Part shown: positions 14,287 to 23,419 of the stretch, in pieces
Numbering within the stretch: the first letter of the stretch is position 1
Layout of the letters: every line of letters starts with the position of its first letter
Assembly (NCBI RefSeq): GCF_019654975.1
Contig: NZ_BPEW01000041.1
Span: 1 to 37,225, forward strand
DNA from: Shewanella sp. c952
Lineage (GTDB): Bacteria; Pseudomonadota; Gammaproteobacteria; Enterobacterales; Shewanellaceae
DNA length: 37,225 nt
Reading direction: 5' to 3'
Program-made: the position numbers and the translations under genes
Notes under the pieces: generated by a model
What the model saw: the letters and a program-made list of their open reading frames with translations, nothing else
Told to the model about the DNA's origin: nothing
Database searches by the model: none

Positions 14287-17200
14287 GTGAAAGACTTATT
14301 AAAGTTTCTGAAACAGCAAAGCAAGACTGAAGAATTTGAAGGTATCAAGATTGGCCTAGCGTCGCCTGACTTGATCCGCTCTTGGTCTTTTGGTGAAGTT
14401 AAGAAGCCAGAAACCATTAACTACCGTACATTCAAACCTGAACGTGAAGGTCTGTTCTGTGCGCGTATTTTTGGTCCAGTAAAAGATTACGAATGTTTAT
14501 GCGGTAAGTATAAGCGTCTTAAGCACCGTGGTGTGATCTGTGAAAAGTGTGGCGTTGAAGTTACACAGACTAAAGTACGTCGTGAGCGTATGGGTCACAT
14601 TGATCTTGCAAGCCCAGTAGCACATATCTGGTTCTTGAAGTCACTGCCGTCTCGTATCGGTTTGATGCTAGACATGACTCTTCGTGATATCGAACGTGTT
14701 CTTTACTTCGAATCTTTCGTCGTAATCGAGCCTGGCATGACCAGTCTTGAGCGCGGTCAAATGCTGACAGAAGAAAACTATCTGGATGCATTGGAAGAGT
14801 ACGGTGATGAATTCGAAGCTAAGATGGGTGCTGAAGCAGTTCTAGAATTGCTACGTGCTATCGAGCTTGAGAAAGAAATTGAAATGATGCGCGAAGAATT
14901 GCCATCTATCAATTCTGAGACTCGTCGTAAGAAGATCACTAAGCGTCTTAAGCTTATTGAGGCATTTTTCCAATCAGGCAACAAGCCTGAGTGGATGATC
15001 CTTAAAGTGCTGCCGGTTCTGCCACCTGATCTACGTCCTCTAGTACCACTAGATGGCGGACGTTTTGCTACGTCTGATTTGAACGACCTTTACCGTCGTG
15101 TAATCAACCGTAACAACCGTCTAAAGCGTCTGTTAGACCTAGCTGCTCCAGATATCATCGTACGTAACGAAAAGCGTATGTTGCAAGAATCTGTCGATGC
15201 GCTATTGGATAACGGTCGTCGTGGTCGTGCTATTACGGGTTCTAACAAGCGTCCGCTTAAATCTTTGGCCGATATGATCAAAGGTAAGCAAGGTCGTTTC
15301 CGTCAGAACTTGCTAGGTAAGCGTGTTGATTACTCTGGTCGTTCGGTTATTACCGTAGGTCCAACTCTTCGCTTACATCAGTGTGGTCTTCCTAAGAAGA
15401 TGGCACTTGAGCTATTTAAGCCATTCATCTATGGCAAGCTAGAAGGTCGTGGCTTAGCTACAACTATTAAAGCTGCTAAGAAGATGGTTGAGCGTGAAGT
15501 ACCAGAAGTATGGGATGTTCTTGACGATGTTATTCGTGAACACCCAGTGATGCTTAACCGTGCGCCAACACTGCACAGACTAGGTATCCAGGCATTTGAG
15601 CCAGTACTAATCGAAGGTAAAGCGATTCAGCTTCACCCATTGGTTTGTGCGGCATACAACGCCGACTTCGATGGTGACCAAATGGCTGTTCACGTGCCGC
15701 TAACGCTGGAAGCTCAGCTAGAAGCACGTTCATTAATGATGTCTACCAACAACATCCTTTCGCCTGCAAACGGCGAGCCGGTGATTACACCATCTCAGGA
15801 CGTTGTATTGGGTCTTTACTACACGAGTCGTGAGCGTATTAACGGCAAGGGTGAAGGCATGGCATTTGAATCAGTTGCGGAAGCTGAAAAAGCTTACCGT
15901 ACTGGTGCTGCCGAATTGCATGCTCGCGTTAAGGTTCGTATTACCGAAACCACAATTAACGAAGCAGGCGAAAAAGTTAAGAATCGTCGTATCGTAGATA
16001 CTACGGTTGGTCGTGCTTTACTGTCATTGATCCTGCCTAAAGGCTTATCTTATGATCTGGTTAACCAGAACATGGGTAAGAAGCAGATCTCTAAGCTATT
16101 GAACACTTGTTACCGTCAACTAGGTCTGAAAGATACTGTTATCTTTGCTGACCAATTGATGTACACCGGTTTCAATTTTGCAACTGTGTCTGGTGCCTCT
16201 GTTGGTATCAACGATATGGTTATTCCAGATGAGAAATACACGCTAGTTGCTGAAGCTGAAGCGGAAGTTCTTGAAATTCAAGAGCAGTTCCAATCAGGTC
16301 TAGTAACAGCCGGTGAGCGTTACATCAAGGTCATCGATATCTGGGCAAGCGCGAACGAAAAAGTGTCTAAAGCGATGATGGACAACTTGTCTTCTGAAAC
16401 AGTCATTAACCGTGACGGTGAAGAAGAGCAGCAAGAATCCTTCAACAGTATCTACATGATGGCCGATTCTGGCGCTCGTGGTAGTGCGGCACAGATTCGT
16501 CAGCTAGCAGGTATGCGTGGTCTGATGGCTAAGCCAGATGGCTCAATCATCGAAACACCAATTACCGCTAACTTCCGTGAAGGTCTAAACGTATCTCAGT
16601 ACTTTATTTCTACTCACGGTGCGCGTAAAGGTCTTGCGGATACGGCATTGAAGACAGCTAACTCTGGTTACCTGACTCGTCGTCTAGTAGACGTTGCACA
16701 AGATTTAGTTGTGATTGAAGAAGACTGTGGCACGTTTGAAGGTCTAACAATGAAACCGCTTATTGAAGGTGGTGATGTTGTTGAGCCGTTGCGTGAACGT
16801 GTTCTTGGTCGTGTGGTTGCACAAGACGTACTCAAGCCTGGTACTGAAGAAGTTCTTATCCCACGTAACACTCTGCTTGATGAAGCATGGTGTGACACTG
16901 TAGAAGATAATTCTATTGATGAGATGATTGTTCGTTCAGTAATTAGCTGTGATACAGACTTCGGTGTGTGTGCTGCTTGTTACGGTCGTGATTTGGCTCG
17001 TGGCCATATCATCAACCAAGGTGAAGCGATTGGTGTTGTAGCTGCTCAGTCTATTGGTGAGCCAGGTACACAGCTTACGATGCGTACATTCCACATTGGT
17101 GGTGCGGCATCTCGAGCGTCAGCAGAGAACAACGTTCAAGTTAAGAACGCGGGTACTCTTAAGCTGCACAATGCTAAGCATGTAACGAACAGCGAAGGTA

Positions 17201-18501
17201 AGCTGGTTATCGTTTCTCGTTCATCTGAGCTAGCCATCATCGATGAGCTAGGTCGTGAAAAAGAGCGTTATAAGGTTCCTTACGGTACGGTTCTAGAAAA
17301 ACTAGAAGACGCACCTGTAGCAGCTGGCGAGATTATCGCTAACTGGGATCCACATACTCACCCGATTATCACAGAAGTGGCGGGTAGTACTAAGTTCGTA
17401 GATATGATTGAAGGTGTCACTATGACACGTCAAACAGACGAACTAACGGGTCTTTCATCTATCGTAGTATTAGATGTTGCACAACGTCCAACAGCTGGTA
17501 AAGAGATGCGTCCTATGATCCGTCTTGTTGCTGCTGATGGTGGCGACTTGATGATTCCTGGTACTGAAGTACCAGCGCAATACTTCTTGCCTGGCAACGC
17601 GATTGTGAACCTTGACGATAACGCACCAATTAACGTTGGTGATGCATTAGCACGTATTCCTCAAGAATCTTCTAAGACTCGCGATATTACCGGTGGTCTA
17701 CCACGCGTTGCTGACTTGTTCGAAGCGCGTAAGCCAAAAGAGCCTGCTATTCTTGCTGAAGTATCGGGAACTATCTCGTTCGGTAAAGAAACCAAAGGTA
17801 AGCGTCGTCTAGTGATTACTCCTGCTGAAGGTGGCGATCATTACGAAGAGATGATTCCTAAGTGGCGTAACCTCAACGTGTTCGAAGGTGAAAAAGTTGA
17901 ACGCGGTGAAGTTATTGCTGATGGTGCAGAAGCTGCGCACGACATTCTACGTCTACGTGGTATCCACAATGTGGCTAACTACATCGTGAATGAAGTACAG
18001 GATGTTTACCGTCTCCAGGGCGTGAAGATCAACGATAAGCACATTGAGGTGATTATTCGCCAGATGCTGCGTAAGTGTGAGATCGTTAACGCTGGTGATA
18101 GTGAATTCCTAGCGGGTGAGCAAGCTGAAGTATCACGTGTGAAGATCGCTAACCGCGAACTTGAAGCACAAGGTAAGCAGCCAGCGACATTCGAGCGTGA
18201 ACTTCTTGGTATTACCAAGGCGTCTCTTGCGACTGAATCGTTCATCTCTGCAGCATCGTTCCAGGAGACCACTCGTGTTCTTACTGAAGCAGCTGTTGGC
18301 GGTAAGAGCGATAAGCTACGCGGTCTGAAAGAAAACGTTATTGTGGGTCGTTTGATCCCTGCTGGTACGGGTTACTCTTACCACCAGAAGCGTGCCGAAG
18401 CTGCTGCTAAACCAGCTGCTCAAGAAGCACCTGCAATTAGCGCAAGCGAAGCTGAGCAGAACCTTGCTGATCTACTAAATCTTGCTGGAAGTTCTGATTA
18501 A
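14287..18501 (+). CDS. rpoC: DNA-directed RNA polymerase subunit beta'
   Basis: RpoC carries the active-site magnesium of RNA polymerase. It starts with GTG, preceded by CAGGAGAGAAAC, and encodes 1404 residues (E. coli 1407). The first zinc site is C70, C72, C85 and C88, at the same residue numbers as E. coli. The catalytic motif NADFDGD is at 458-464 with D460, D462 and D464. The second zinc site with VISCDTDFGVCAACYGRD is intact. The trigger-loop region (GEPGTQLTMRTFHIGGAASR) is conserved. It is the last gene of the L10 unit, 84 nt behind rpoB, and ends at a strong terminator. Confidence 0.98.
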   Translation: MKDLLKFLKQQSKTEEFEGIKIGLASPDLIRSWSFGEVKKPETINYRTFKPEREGLFCARIFGPVKDYECLCGKYKRLKHRGVICEKCGVEVTQTKVRRERMGHIDLASPVAHIWFLKSLPSRIGLMLDMTLRDIERVLYFESFVVIEPGMTSLERGQMLTEENYLDALEEYGDEFEAKMGAEAVLELLRAIELEKEIEMMREELPSINSETRRKKITKRLKLIEAFFQSGNKPEWMILKVLPVLPPDLRPLVPLDGGRFATSDLNDLYRRVINRNNRLKRLLDLAAPDIIVRNEKRMLQESVDALLDNGRRGRAITGSNKRPLKSLADMIKGKQGRFRQNLLGKRVDYSGRSVITVGPTLRLHQCGLPKKMALELFKPFIYGKLEGRGLATTIKAAKKMVEREVPEVWDVLDDVIREHPVMLNRAPTLHRLGIQAFEPVLIEGKAIQLHPLVCAAYNADFDGDQMAVHVPLTLEAQLEARSLMMSTNNILSPANGEPVITPSQDVVLGLYYTSRERINGKGEGMAFESVAEAEKAYRTGAAELHARVKVRITETTINEAGEKVKNRRIVDTTVGRALLSLILPKGLSYDLVNQNMGKKQISKLLNTCYRQLGLKDTVIFADQLMYTGFNFATVSGASVGINDMVIPDEKYTLVAEAEAEVLEIQEQFQSGLVTAGERYIKVIDIWASANEKVSKAMMDNLSSETVINRDGEEEQQESFNSIYMMADSGARGSAAQIRQLAGMRGLMAKPDGSIIETPITANFREGLNVSQYFISTHGARKGLADTALKTANSGYLTRRLVDVAQDLVVIEEDCGTFEGLTMKPLIEGGDVVEPLRERVLGRVVAQDVLKPGTEEVLIPRNTLLDEAWCDTVEDNSIDEMIVRSVISCDTDFGVCAACYGRDLARGHIINQGEAIGVVAAQSIGEPGTQLTMRTFHIGGAASRASAENNVQVKNAGTLKLHNAKHVTNSEGKLVIVSRSSELAIIDELGREKERYKVPYGTVLEKLEDAPVAAGEIIANWDPHTHPIITEVAGSTKFVDMIEGVTMTRQTDELTGLSSIVVLDVAQRPTAGKEMRPMIRLVAADGGDLMIPGTEVPAQYFLPGNAIVNLDDNAPINVGDALARIPQESSKTRDITGGLPRVADLFEARKPKEPAILAEVSGTISFGKETKGKRRLVITPAEGGDHYEEMIPKWRNLNVFEGEKVERGEVIADGAEAAHDILRLRGIHNVANYIVNEVQDVYRLQGVKINDKHIEVIIRQMLRKCEIVNAGDSEFLAGEQAEVSRVKIANRELEAQGKQPATFERELLGITKASLATESFISAASFQETTRVLTEAAVGGKSDKLRGLKENVIVGRLIPAGTGYSYHQKRAEAAAKPAAQEAPAISASEAEQNLADLLNLAGSSD

Positions 18502-18527
18502 TTCAGTCTGAAAAGTAAATAGATTGT

Positions 18528-18556
18528 AAAAAAGGCGCCTTTGGCGCCTTTTTTTT
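18528..18556 (+). terminator. rpoC terminator
   Basis: GGCGCC (18534-18539) pairs with GGCGCC (18543-18548) around TTT, flanked by A6 on the left and T8 on the right. It closes the rplJL-rpoBC unit 26 nt after the rpoC stop codon. Confidence 0.93.
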
Positions 18557-18586
18557 ACTTTAAATCGGTTAAAAGTTGTCTATTTC

Positions 18587-18615
18587 TTGACACACACGCC
18601 ATACACTTCTAAAAT
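18587..18615 (+). promoter_or_regulatory. str operon promoter
   Basis: TTGACA (18587-18592, perfect -35), a 17-nt spacer and TAAAAT (18610-18615), followed by TTCGCGTCCC. Transcription would start near 18622, where the sequence TCCCACA-CC-TGTGGGA (18622-18637) could fold into a 7-bp hairpin at the very 5' end of the mRNA (a 2-nt loop, so the innermost pair would open). Confidence 0.85.
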
Positions 18616-18690
18616 TTCGCGTCCCACACCTGTGGGATATAGATTTTTCACACCTTACTGTTGATTAAATCAACTGATTCGGAGCTATAC

Positions 18691-19065
18691 ATGGCAACTG
18701 TAAACCAGTTGGTACGTAAGCCTCGCGCGCCAAAAGTCGATAAGACTAATGTGCCTGCGTTGAATGCGTGTCCACAAAAACGTGGTGTTTGTACTCGCGT
18801 ATACACAACCACACCAAAAAAACCTAACTCTGCACTACGTAAAGTAGCTCGTGTGCGTCTTACTAACGGTTTCGAAGTTACTTCGTACATCGGCGGTGAA
18901 GGCCACAACCTGCAGGAACACAGTGTAATTCTAATCCGTGGCGGTCGTGTAAAAGACTTACCGGGTGTGCGTTACCACACTGTACGTGGCGCTTTAGATT
19001 GTGCTGGCGTAAGTGAACGTCGTCAAGGTCGTTCAAAGTACGGTGCTAAGCGTCCTAAGTCTTAA
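18691..19065 (+). CDS. rpsL: 30S ribosomal protein S12
   Basis: S12 sits at the decoding centre of the small subunit and controls accuracy. The ATG at 18691 gives 124 residues, as in E. coli; an in-frame ATG 30 nt upstream is not family-like and lacks support. CGGAG is about 8 nt upstream. The loops TTTPKKPNSALRK and VKDLPGVRYHTVRG, where streptomycin-resistance changes occur, have the usual wild-type residues. It is the first gene of the str operon. Confidence 0.97.
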   Translation: MATVNQLVRKPRAPKVDKTNVPALNACPQKRGVCTRVYTTTPKKPNSALRKVARVRLTNGFEVTSYIGGEGHNLQEHSVILIRGGRVKDLPGVRYHTVRGALDCAGVSERRQGRSKYGAKRPKS

Positions 19066-19145
19066 CGTTTTCCGTTAAGTAAGGCCAAGCTAGTTTTTAT
19101 TGAGATTCCAGTTTTGGGGTCCCTGAAGCATACGGAGAAATTGTT
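19066..19145 (+). promoter_or_regulatory. rpsL-rpsG intercistronic region, probable S7 control site
   Basis: In E. coli, S7 binds the rpsL-rpsG intercistronic mRNA and represses rpsG translation. The gap here is 80 nt, similar in length to the E. coli gap, and ends with GGAG at about 19134-19137, before the rpsG ATG. I could not confirm the S7-recognised fold by eye, so the call rests on position. Confidence 0.4.
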
Positions 19146-19616
19146 ATGCCAAGACGTCGCGTTGTAGGACAACGTAAAATCCTACCAGATCCAAAGTTCA
19201 ACAGTGAGTTGCTGGCTAAGTTCATCAACGTCATTATGCAGGACGGCAAAAAGTCGACTGCAGAAAAAATTATTTACAAGGCACTAGATACCGCTTTCGA
19301 AAAGAAAGGCGAAGATCATTTAGTAATCCTTGAAGCAGCCCTGGACAATGTACGTCCTTCAGTCGAGGTTAAGTCTCGTCGTGTTGGTGGTTCTACATAC
19401 CAGGTACCATGTGAAGTTCGTCCAGTGCGTCGTAACGCACTAGCGATGCGCTGGTTGGTTGAAGCTGCACGTAAGCGTGGTGAAAAATCTATGGCGTTAC
19501 GTCTAGCCGGTGAAATGCTAGACGCATCAGAAAACAAAGGTACTGCTGTTAAGAAGCGCGAAGACGTGCATCGTATGGCAGAAGCAAACAAAGCGTTTGC
19601 TCATTACCGCTGGTAA
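19146..19616 (+). CDS. rpsG: 30S ribosomal protein S7
   Basis: S7 nucleates assembly of the 3' domain of 16S rRNA and lies at the mRNA exit and E site. The 156 residues begin MPRRRVVGQRKILPDPKF, and the arginine-rich segment VEVKSRRVGGSTYQVPCEVR is the conserved family signature. The C-terminus ENKGTAVKKREDVHRMAEAN is intact. It is the likely autoregulator of the str operon. Confidence 0.97.
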   Translation: MPRRRVVGQRKILPDPKFNSELLAKFINVIMQDGKKSTAEKIIYKALDTAFEKKGEDHLVILEAALDNVRPSVEVKSRRVGGSTYQVPCEVRPVRRNALAMRWLVEAARKRGEKSMALRLAGEMLDASENKGTAVKKREDVHRMAEANKAFAHYRW

Positions 19617-19622
19617 TATCTT

Positions 19623-19644
19623 GGCGCAGGCTTTTGCCTGCGCC
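19623..19644 (+). other. Intercistronic hairpin between rpsG and fusA
   Basis: GGCGCAGGC (19623-19631) pairs perfectly with GCCTGCGCC (19636-19644) around TTTT. The following TTACTT is not a T run, so strong termination is unlikely; mRNA processing or partial attenuation are possible. Confidence 0.6.
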
Positions 19645-19691
19645 TTACTTGCATTGCTAACACTCAGGTTTTAGCTAAGAGGGTATAAATC

Positions 19692-21788
19692 GTGGCTCGT
19701 ACAACCCCAATTGAGCGTTATCGTAATATCGGTATTGTCGCTCATGTTGATGCTGGTAAAACCACTACAACTGAACGTGTTCTTTTCTACACCGGTATGT
19801 CTCATAAGATCGGTGAAGTTCATGATGGCGCAGCCACTATGGATTGGATGGAGCAAGAGCAGGAGCGTGGGATTACCATCACTTCAGCCGCAACGACTAC
19901 TTTCTGGCGCGGAATGGAAGCGCAGTTTACTGAACACCGTATCAACATCATTGATACTCCTGGTCACGTTGACTTCACTATTGAAGTTGAACGTTCTCTA
20001 CGAGTACTAGATGGCGCTGTTGTCGTTTTCTGTGGTTCATCTGGGGTAGAACCCCAATCTGAGACTGTTTGGCGTCAGGCTGATAAGTATCACGTGCCTC
20101 GTATGGTTTTCGTCAATAAGATGGACCGTGCAGGCGCTGACTTTGATAGCGTAGTCGAACAGATCCGTAACCGTCTTGGAGCGACTTGTGTACCTATTCA
20201 AATGAATATCGGTGCAGAAGAAGAGTTCAAAGGTGTAGTTGATTTGATCAAGATGAAAGCAATTAACTGGTCTGAAGAAGATCAGGGAATGACTTTCAAT
20301 TATGAAGATATTCCAGCTGAACTAGCCGATAAAGCAGCAGAGATGCGCGAATACTTGGTGGAAAGTGCAGCGGAAGCTTCAGACGAACTGATGGAAAAGT
20401 ACCTTGAAGAAGGTGAGTTGACTGAAGTTGAGATCAAGGAAGCGTTACGTAAGCGTACTTTAAATAATGAAATCGTTTTGGCAACTTGTGGTTCTGCTTT
20501 CAAGAACAAAGGTGTTCAAGCGGTTCTCGATGCTGTGGTAGATTTTCTGCCATCACCTGTCGAAGTTCCTGCAATCAGGGGCATTGACGAGAATGAGAAA
20601 GAGACCGAACGTCCAGCGGACGATAACGCGCCTTTCGCAGCATTGGCATTTAAGATTGCTACAGACCCATTCGTGGGTACCTTAACCTTTATGCGTGTTT
20701 ACTCAGGTGTATTGGAAACAGGTGCTGGCGTTTATAACTCTGTTAAGCAAAAGCGTGAACGTATTGGTCGTATGGTGCAGATGCACGCTAATGACCGTCA
20801 AGAGATCAAAGAAGTGCGAGCTGGCGATATCGCTGCCGCTATTGGTCTTAAAGACGTGACTACCGGCGATACATTATGCGATAGCGACCATAAAGTAATT
20901 CTAGAGCGTATGGAGTTTCCAGAGCCTGTAATTACTATCGCCGTTGAACCAAGAACCAAGGCTGACCAGGATAAGATGGGGATGGCGCTACAAAAGTTAG
21001 CTGCTGAAGATCCGTCGTTCCGTGTTGAAACTGATGAAGAATCAGGTCAAACACTGATCTCTGGTATGGGTGAGCTACACTTAGATATCATCGTAGACCG
21101 TATGCGTCGCGAATTCGGTGTTGACTGTAATGTAGGTAAACCTCAAGTTGCATATCGTGAGACTATCCGCGCAAGCGTGGAAGTCGAAGGTAAGTTCGTA
21201 CGTCAATCAGGTGGTCGAGGTCAATTCGGTCATGTTTGGTTGAAGCTGGAACCTCAAGAAGAGGGCTTTGGTTACGAATTTGTCAGCGAGATTGTTGGTG
21301 GTGCTGTTCCTAAGGAATACATCCCAGCAGTAGATAAAGGTATTCAAGAGCAGATGAAGAGTGGCGTATTAGCTGGCTTCCCTGTTCTAGATATAAAGGT
21401 TACTCTGTTTGATGGTTCATATCATGATGTGGACTCGAACGAAATGGCCTTTAAAGTCGCCGGTTCAATGGGCTTTAAAAAGGGTGCTCTAGAAGCAGAC
21501 CCTGCCTTGCTTGAACCTTGTATGAAAGTTGAAGTCACAACACCTGAAGATTATATGGGTGATGTGGTTGGAGACTTAAACCGTCGTCGTGGTCTTATTG
21601 AAGGCATGGATGATGGTATCGCAGGTGTTAAACTTGTGCATGCAACAGTACCGTTATCTGAAATGTTCGGTTATGCAACCGATTTGCGCTCTGCGACTCA
21701 GGGTCGTGCTTCATACTCTATGGAGTTTTTGAAGTACTCCGATGCACCGCAAAATGTTACTAAAGCAATAATGGAAGCTCGAGGCTAA
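19692..21788 (+). CDS. fusA: Elongation factor G
   Basis: EF-G is the GTPase that drives tRNA-mRNA translocation and, with RRF, ribosome recycling. It starts with GTG (AGAGGG about 10 nt upstream) and has 698 residues (E. coli 704). GTPase motifs are AHVDAGKTT (from residue 17), RGITITSA, DTPGHVDF and NKMDRAGADF. Domain IV contains HDVDSNEMAFKVAGSMGFKKG split over its conserved loop. It lies in the str operon between rpsG and tuf2, as in E. coli. Confidence 0.98.
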   Translation: MARTTPIERYRNIGIVAHVDAGKTTTTERVLFYTGMSHKIGEVHDGAATMDWMEQEQERGITITSAATTTFWRGMEAQFTEHRINIIDTPGHVDFTIEVERSLRVLDGAVVVFCGSSGVEPQSETVWRQADKYHVPRMVFVNKMDRAGADFDSVVEQIRNRLGATCVPIQMNIGAEEEFKGVVDLIKMKAINWSEEDQGMTFNYEDIPAELADKAAEMREYLVESAAEASDELMEKYLEEGELTEVEIKEALRKRTLNNEIVLATCGSAFKNKGVQAVLDAVVDFLPSPVEVPAIRGIDENEKETERPADDNAPFAALAFKIATDPFVGTLTFMRVYSGVLETGAGVYNSVKQKRERIGRMVQMHANDRQEIKEVRAGDIAAAIGLKDVTTGDTLCDSDHKVILERMEFPEPVITIAVEPRTKADQDKMGMALQKLAAEDPSFRVETDEESGQTLISGMGELHLDIIVDRMRREFGVDCNVGKPQVAYRETIRASVEVEGKFVRQSGGRGQFGHVWLKLEPQEEGFGYEFVSEIVGGAVPKEYIPAVDKGIQEQMKSGVLAGFPVLDIKVTLFDGSYHDVDSNEMAFKVAGSMGFKKGALEADPALLEPCMKVEVTTPEDYMGDVVGDLNRRRGLIEGMDDGIAGVKLVHATVPLSEMFGYATDLRSATQGRASYSMEFLKYSDAPQNVTKAIMEARG

Positions 21789-21806
21789 ACAGTCTCACTC
21801 TTTTAT

Positions 21807-21815
21807 TGATATAAT
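21807..21815 (+). promoter_or_regulatory. Extended -10 promoter for tuf copy 2
   Basis: TGATATAAT is a perfect extended -10 (TG at 21807-21808, TATAAT at 21810-21815). No -35 is visible at the right distance, which extended -10 promoters can tolerate. Transcription would start near 21822, just before the hairpin at 21827-21847, giving a tuf-only mRNA in addition to the str transcript. Confidence 0.6.
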
Positions 21816-21826
21816 TAATTGCTATT

Positions 21827-21847
21827 GCTCGGTAAATAACACCGAGC
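21827..21847 (+). other. Hairpin in the fusA-tuf gap
   Basis: GCTCGGT (21827-21833) pairs with ACCGAGC (21841-21847) across AAATAAC, and TGCTCGGT / ACCGAGCA extends it to 8 bp. ATTTTCTG follows, a weak T tract. It may be a partial terminator of the fusA transcript or a 5' stem of the tuf-only mRNA. Confidence 0.6.
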
Positions 21848-21873
21848 ATTTTCTGAAAAGAAAGGAATATATC

Positions 21874-23058
21874 GTGGCTAAAGAAAAATTTGAACGTAGT
21901 AAACCGCATGTTAACGTTGGTACCATTGGACACGTCGATCATGGTAAAACAACGCTAACTGCAGCTATCTCTGCTGTATTGACTAAAACTTACGGTGGTG
22001 AAGTTAAAGATTTCGCACAAATCGATAACGCTCCTGAAGAGCGCGAGCGTGGTATTACAATTAATACTTCTCACATCGAATATGACACTCCATCACGTCA
22101 CTACGCACACGTAGATTGTCCTGGTCACGCCGATTATGTTAAAAACATGATTACTGGTGCTGCTCAAATGGATGGCGCTATCTTGGTAGTTGCTTCTACA
22201 GATGGTCCAATGCCACAAACACGTGAGCACATCCTGCTTTCACGTCAGGTTGGCGTACCATTCATCATCGTATTCATGAACAAGTGTGACATGGTAGATG
22301 ACGAAGAGCTTCTTGAGCTTGTAGAAATGGAAGTTCGTGAACTTCTTTCTGAATATGACTTCCCAGGTGATGACTTACCAGTTATCCAAGGTTCTGCGCT
22401 TAAAGCCCTTGAAGGCGAGCCAGAGTGGGAAGCTAAGATCCTTGAGCTTGCTGAAGCTCTAGATACTTACATTCCAGAGCCAGAGCGTGCTATCGATGGT
22501 GCGTTCATTCTTCCAATTGAAGATGTATTCTCAATCTCAGGCCGTGGTACAGTTGTAACTGGTCGTGTAGAGCGCGGTATCATCAAAGTTGGTGAAGAAG
22601 TAGAAATCGTTGGTATCAAAGATACAACTAAGACTACTTGTACTGGTGTTGAAATGTTCCGTAAGCTTCTTGACGAAGGTCGTGCTGGCGAGAACTGTGG
22701 TGTTCTTCTACGTGGTACTAAGCGTGAAGATGTTGAGCGTGGTCAGGTTCTTGCTGCTCCTGGTTCAATCACTCCACATACAACTTTCAAGTCAGAAATC
22801 TACGTTCTGTCTAAAGAAGAAGGTGGACGTCATACTCCATTCTTCAAAGGCTACCGTCCACAGTTCTACTTCCGTACAACTGACGTAACCGGTACTATCG
22901 AATTGCCAGAAGGCGTAGAGATGGTAATGCCTGGTGACAACGTTGCTATGACAGTAACACTAATCTGCCCAATCGCGATGGACGAAGGTTTACGCTTCGC
23001 AATCCGTGAAGGTGGACGTACAGTTGGTGCTGGTGTTGTTGCAGAGATCGTTGCTTAA
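21874..23058 (+). CDS. tuf: Elongation factor Tu, copy 2
   Basis: This second EF-Tu (394 residues) is the str-operon copy, equivalent to E. coli tufA. It starts with GTG, whereas copy 1 uses ATG, with AAAGGAA about 7 nt upstream. The protein is identical to copy 1 except S74 for A74. All base differences between the copies fall at or before the codon for residue 104; from there to the end of the terminator the two are identical by eye. GTPase motifs are as in copy 1. Confidence 0.97.
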   Translation: MAKEKFERSKPHVNVGTIGHVDHGKTTLTAAISAVLTKTYGGEVKDFAQIDNAPEERERGITINTSHIEYDTPSRHYAHVDCPGHADYVKNMITGAAQMDGAILVVASTDGPMPQTREHILLSRQVGVPFIIVFMNKCDMVDDEELLELVEMEVRELLSEYDFPGDDLPVIQGSALKALEGEPEWEAKILELAEALDTYIPEPERAIDGAFILPIEDVFSISGRGTVVTGRVERGIIKVGEEVEIVGIKDTTKTTCTGVEMFRKLLDEGRAGENCGVLLRGTKREDVERGQVLAAPGSITPHTTFKSEIYVLSKEEGGRHTPFFKGYRPQFYFRTTDVTGTIELPEGVEMVMPGDNVAMTVTLICPIAMDEGLRFAIREGGRTVGAGVVAEIVA

Positions 23059-23084
23059 TAGCGACTAATCTTAACGCAATACTG

Positions 23085-23111
23085 AAAAAGGCAGCTTAGG
23101 CTGCCTTTTTT
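23085..23111 (+). terminator. str operon terminator behind tuf copy 2
   Basis: The same GGCAGC-TTAG-GCTGCC hairpin with A5 and T6 as behind tuf copy 1. The sequence is identical up to the last T of the run and diverges right after it. Confidence 0.92.
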
Positions 23112-23138
23112 ATTGCCTTAAGAAAAGTACGCTAAGTA

Positions 23139-23167
23139 CTGGCAATCTCGATCTGGCTGGGTATAAT
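23139..23167 (+). promoter_or_regulatory. S10 operon promoter, upstream
   Basis: CTGGCA (23139-23144), a 17-nt spacer and TATAAT (23162-23167), then AGCCGCCAC. The -10 and the GC-rich discriminator TATAATAGCC are repeated 80 bp downstream in the second promoter. Confidence 0.65.
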
Positions 23168-23219
23168 AGCCGCCACTTTGTTGGATATGGTCTATTTGAC
23201 GGTATTTCAAACAGTGGGG

Positions 23220-23247
23220 TTGATCTGAGACTTAAAATCAGTATAAT
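23220..23247 (+). promoter_or_regulatory. S10 operon promoter, downstream
   Basis: TTGATC (23220-23225), a 16-nt spacer and TATAAT (23242-23247), followed by AGCCCCTCGCC. The transcript would start near 23254 and contain the entire S10 leader. Confidence 0.75.
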
Positions 23248-23253
23248 AGCCCC

Positions 23254-23419
23254 TCGCCTTAACCATTAGGCGAATTTAAATTGGTCTACCCTCGAGGTTG
23301 ACGTAAAAAAACAGCGACTCCAATTGTGAGTCGAACGGTTAAATCATCTCGCTCTGCTTTTCCAAATGGAAGAAGCTAGAGGGTGATTTTTTATGTGTAC
23401 ATTTTAGGAGCTCTGGTCA
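23254..23419 (+). promoter_or_regulatory. S10 mRNA leader with attenuator hairpin
   Basis: The leader carries CGACTC / GAGTCG (23315-23333) and then a long imperfect hairpin from ATCATCTCGCTC (23343 on) through TTTTCC-AAAT-GGAA to AGAGGGTGAT, ending in T6 at 23387-23392. In E. coli, L4 binds the equivalent leader and both terminates transcription at such a U-rich hairpin and blocks rpsJ translation. The order small stem, then U-run hairpin, then ribosome binding site (AGGAG at 23407-23411) is the same here. Confidence 0.75.

Noticed and set aside
5072..23111. The duplicated 1.2-kb sequences as ends of a composite mobile element
   Set aside because: They are two tuf genes in their conserved family positions; no transposase, terminal inverted repeats or target duplications are seen.
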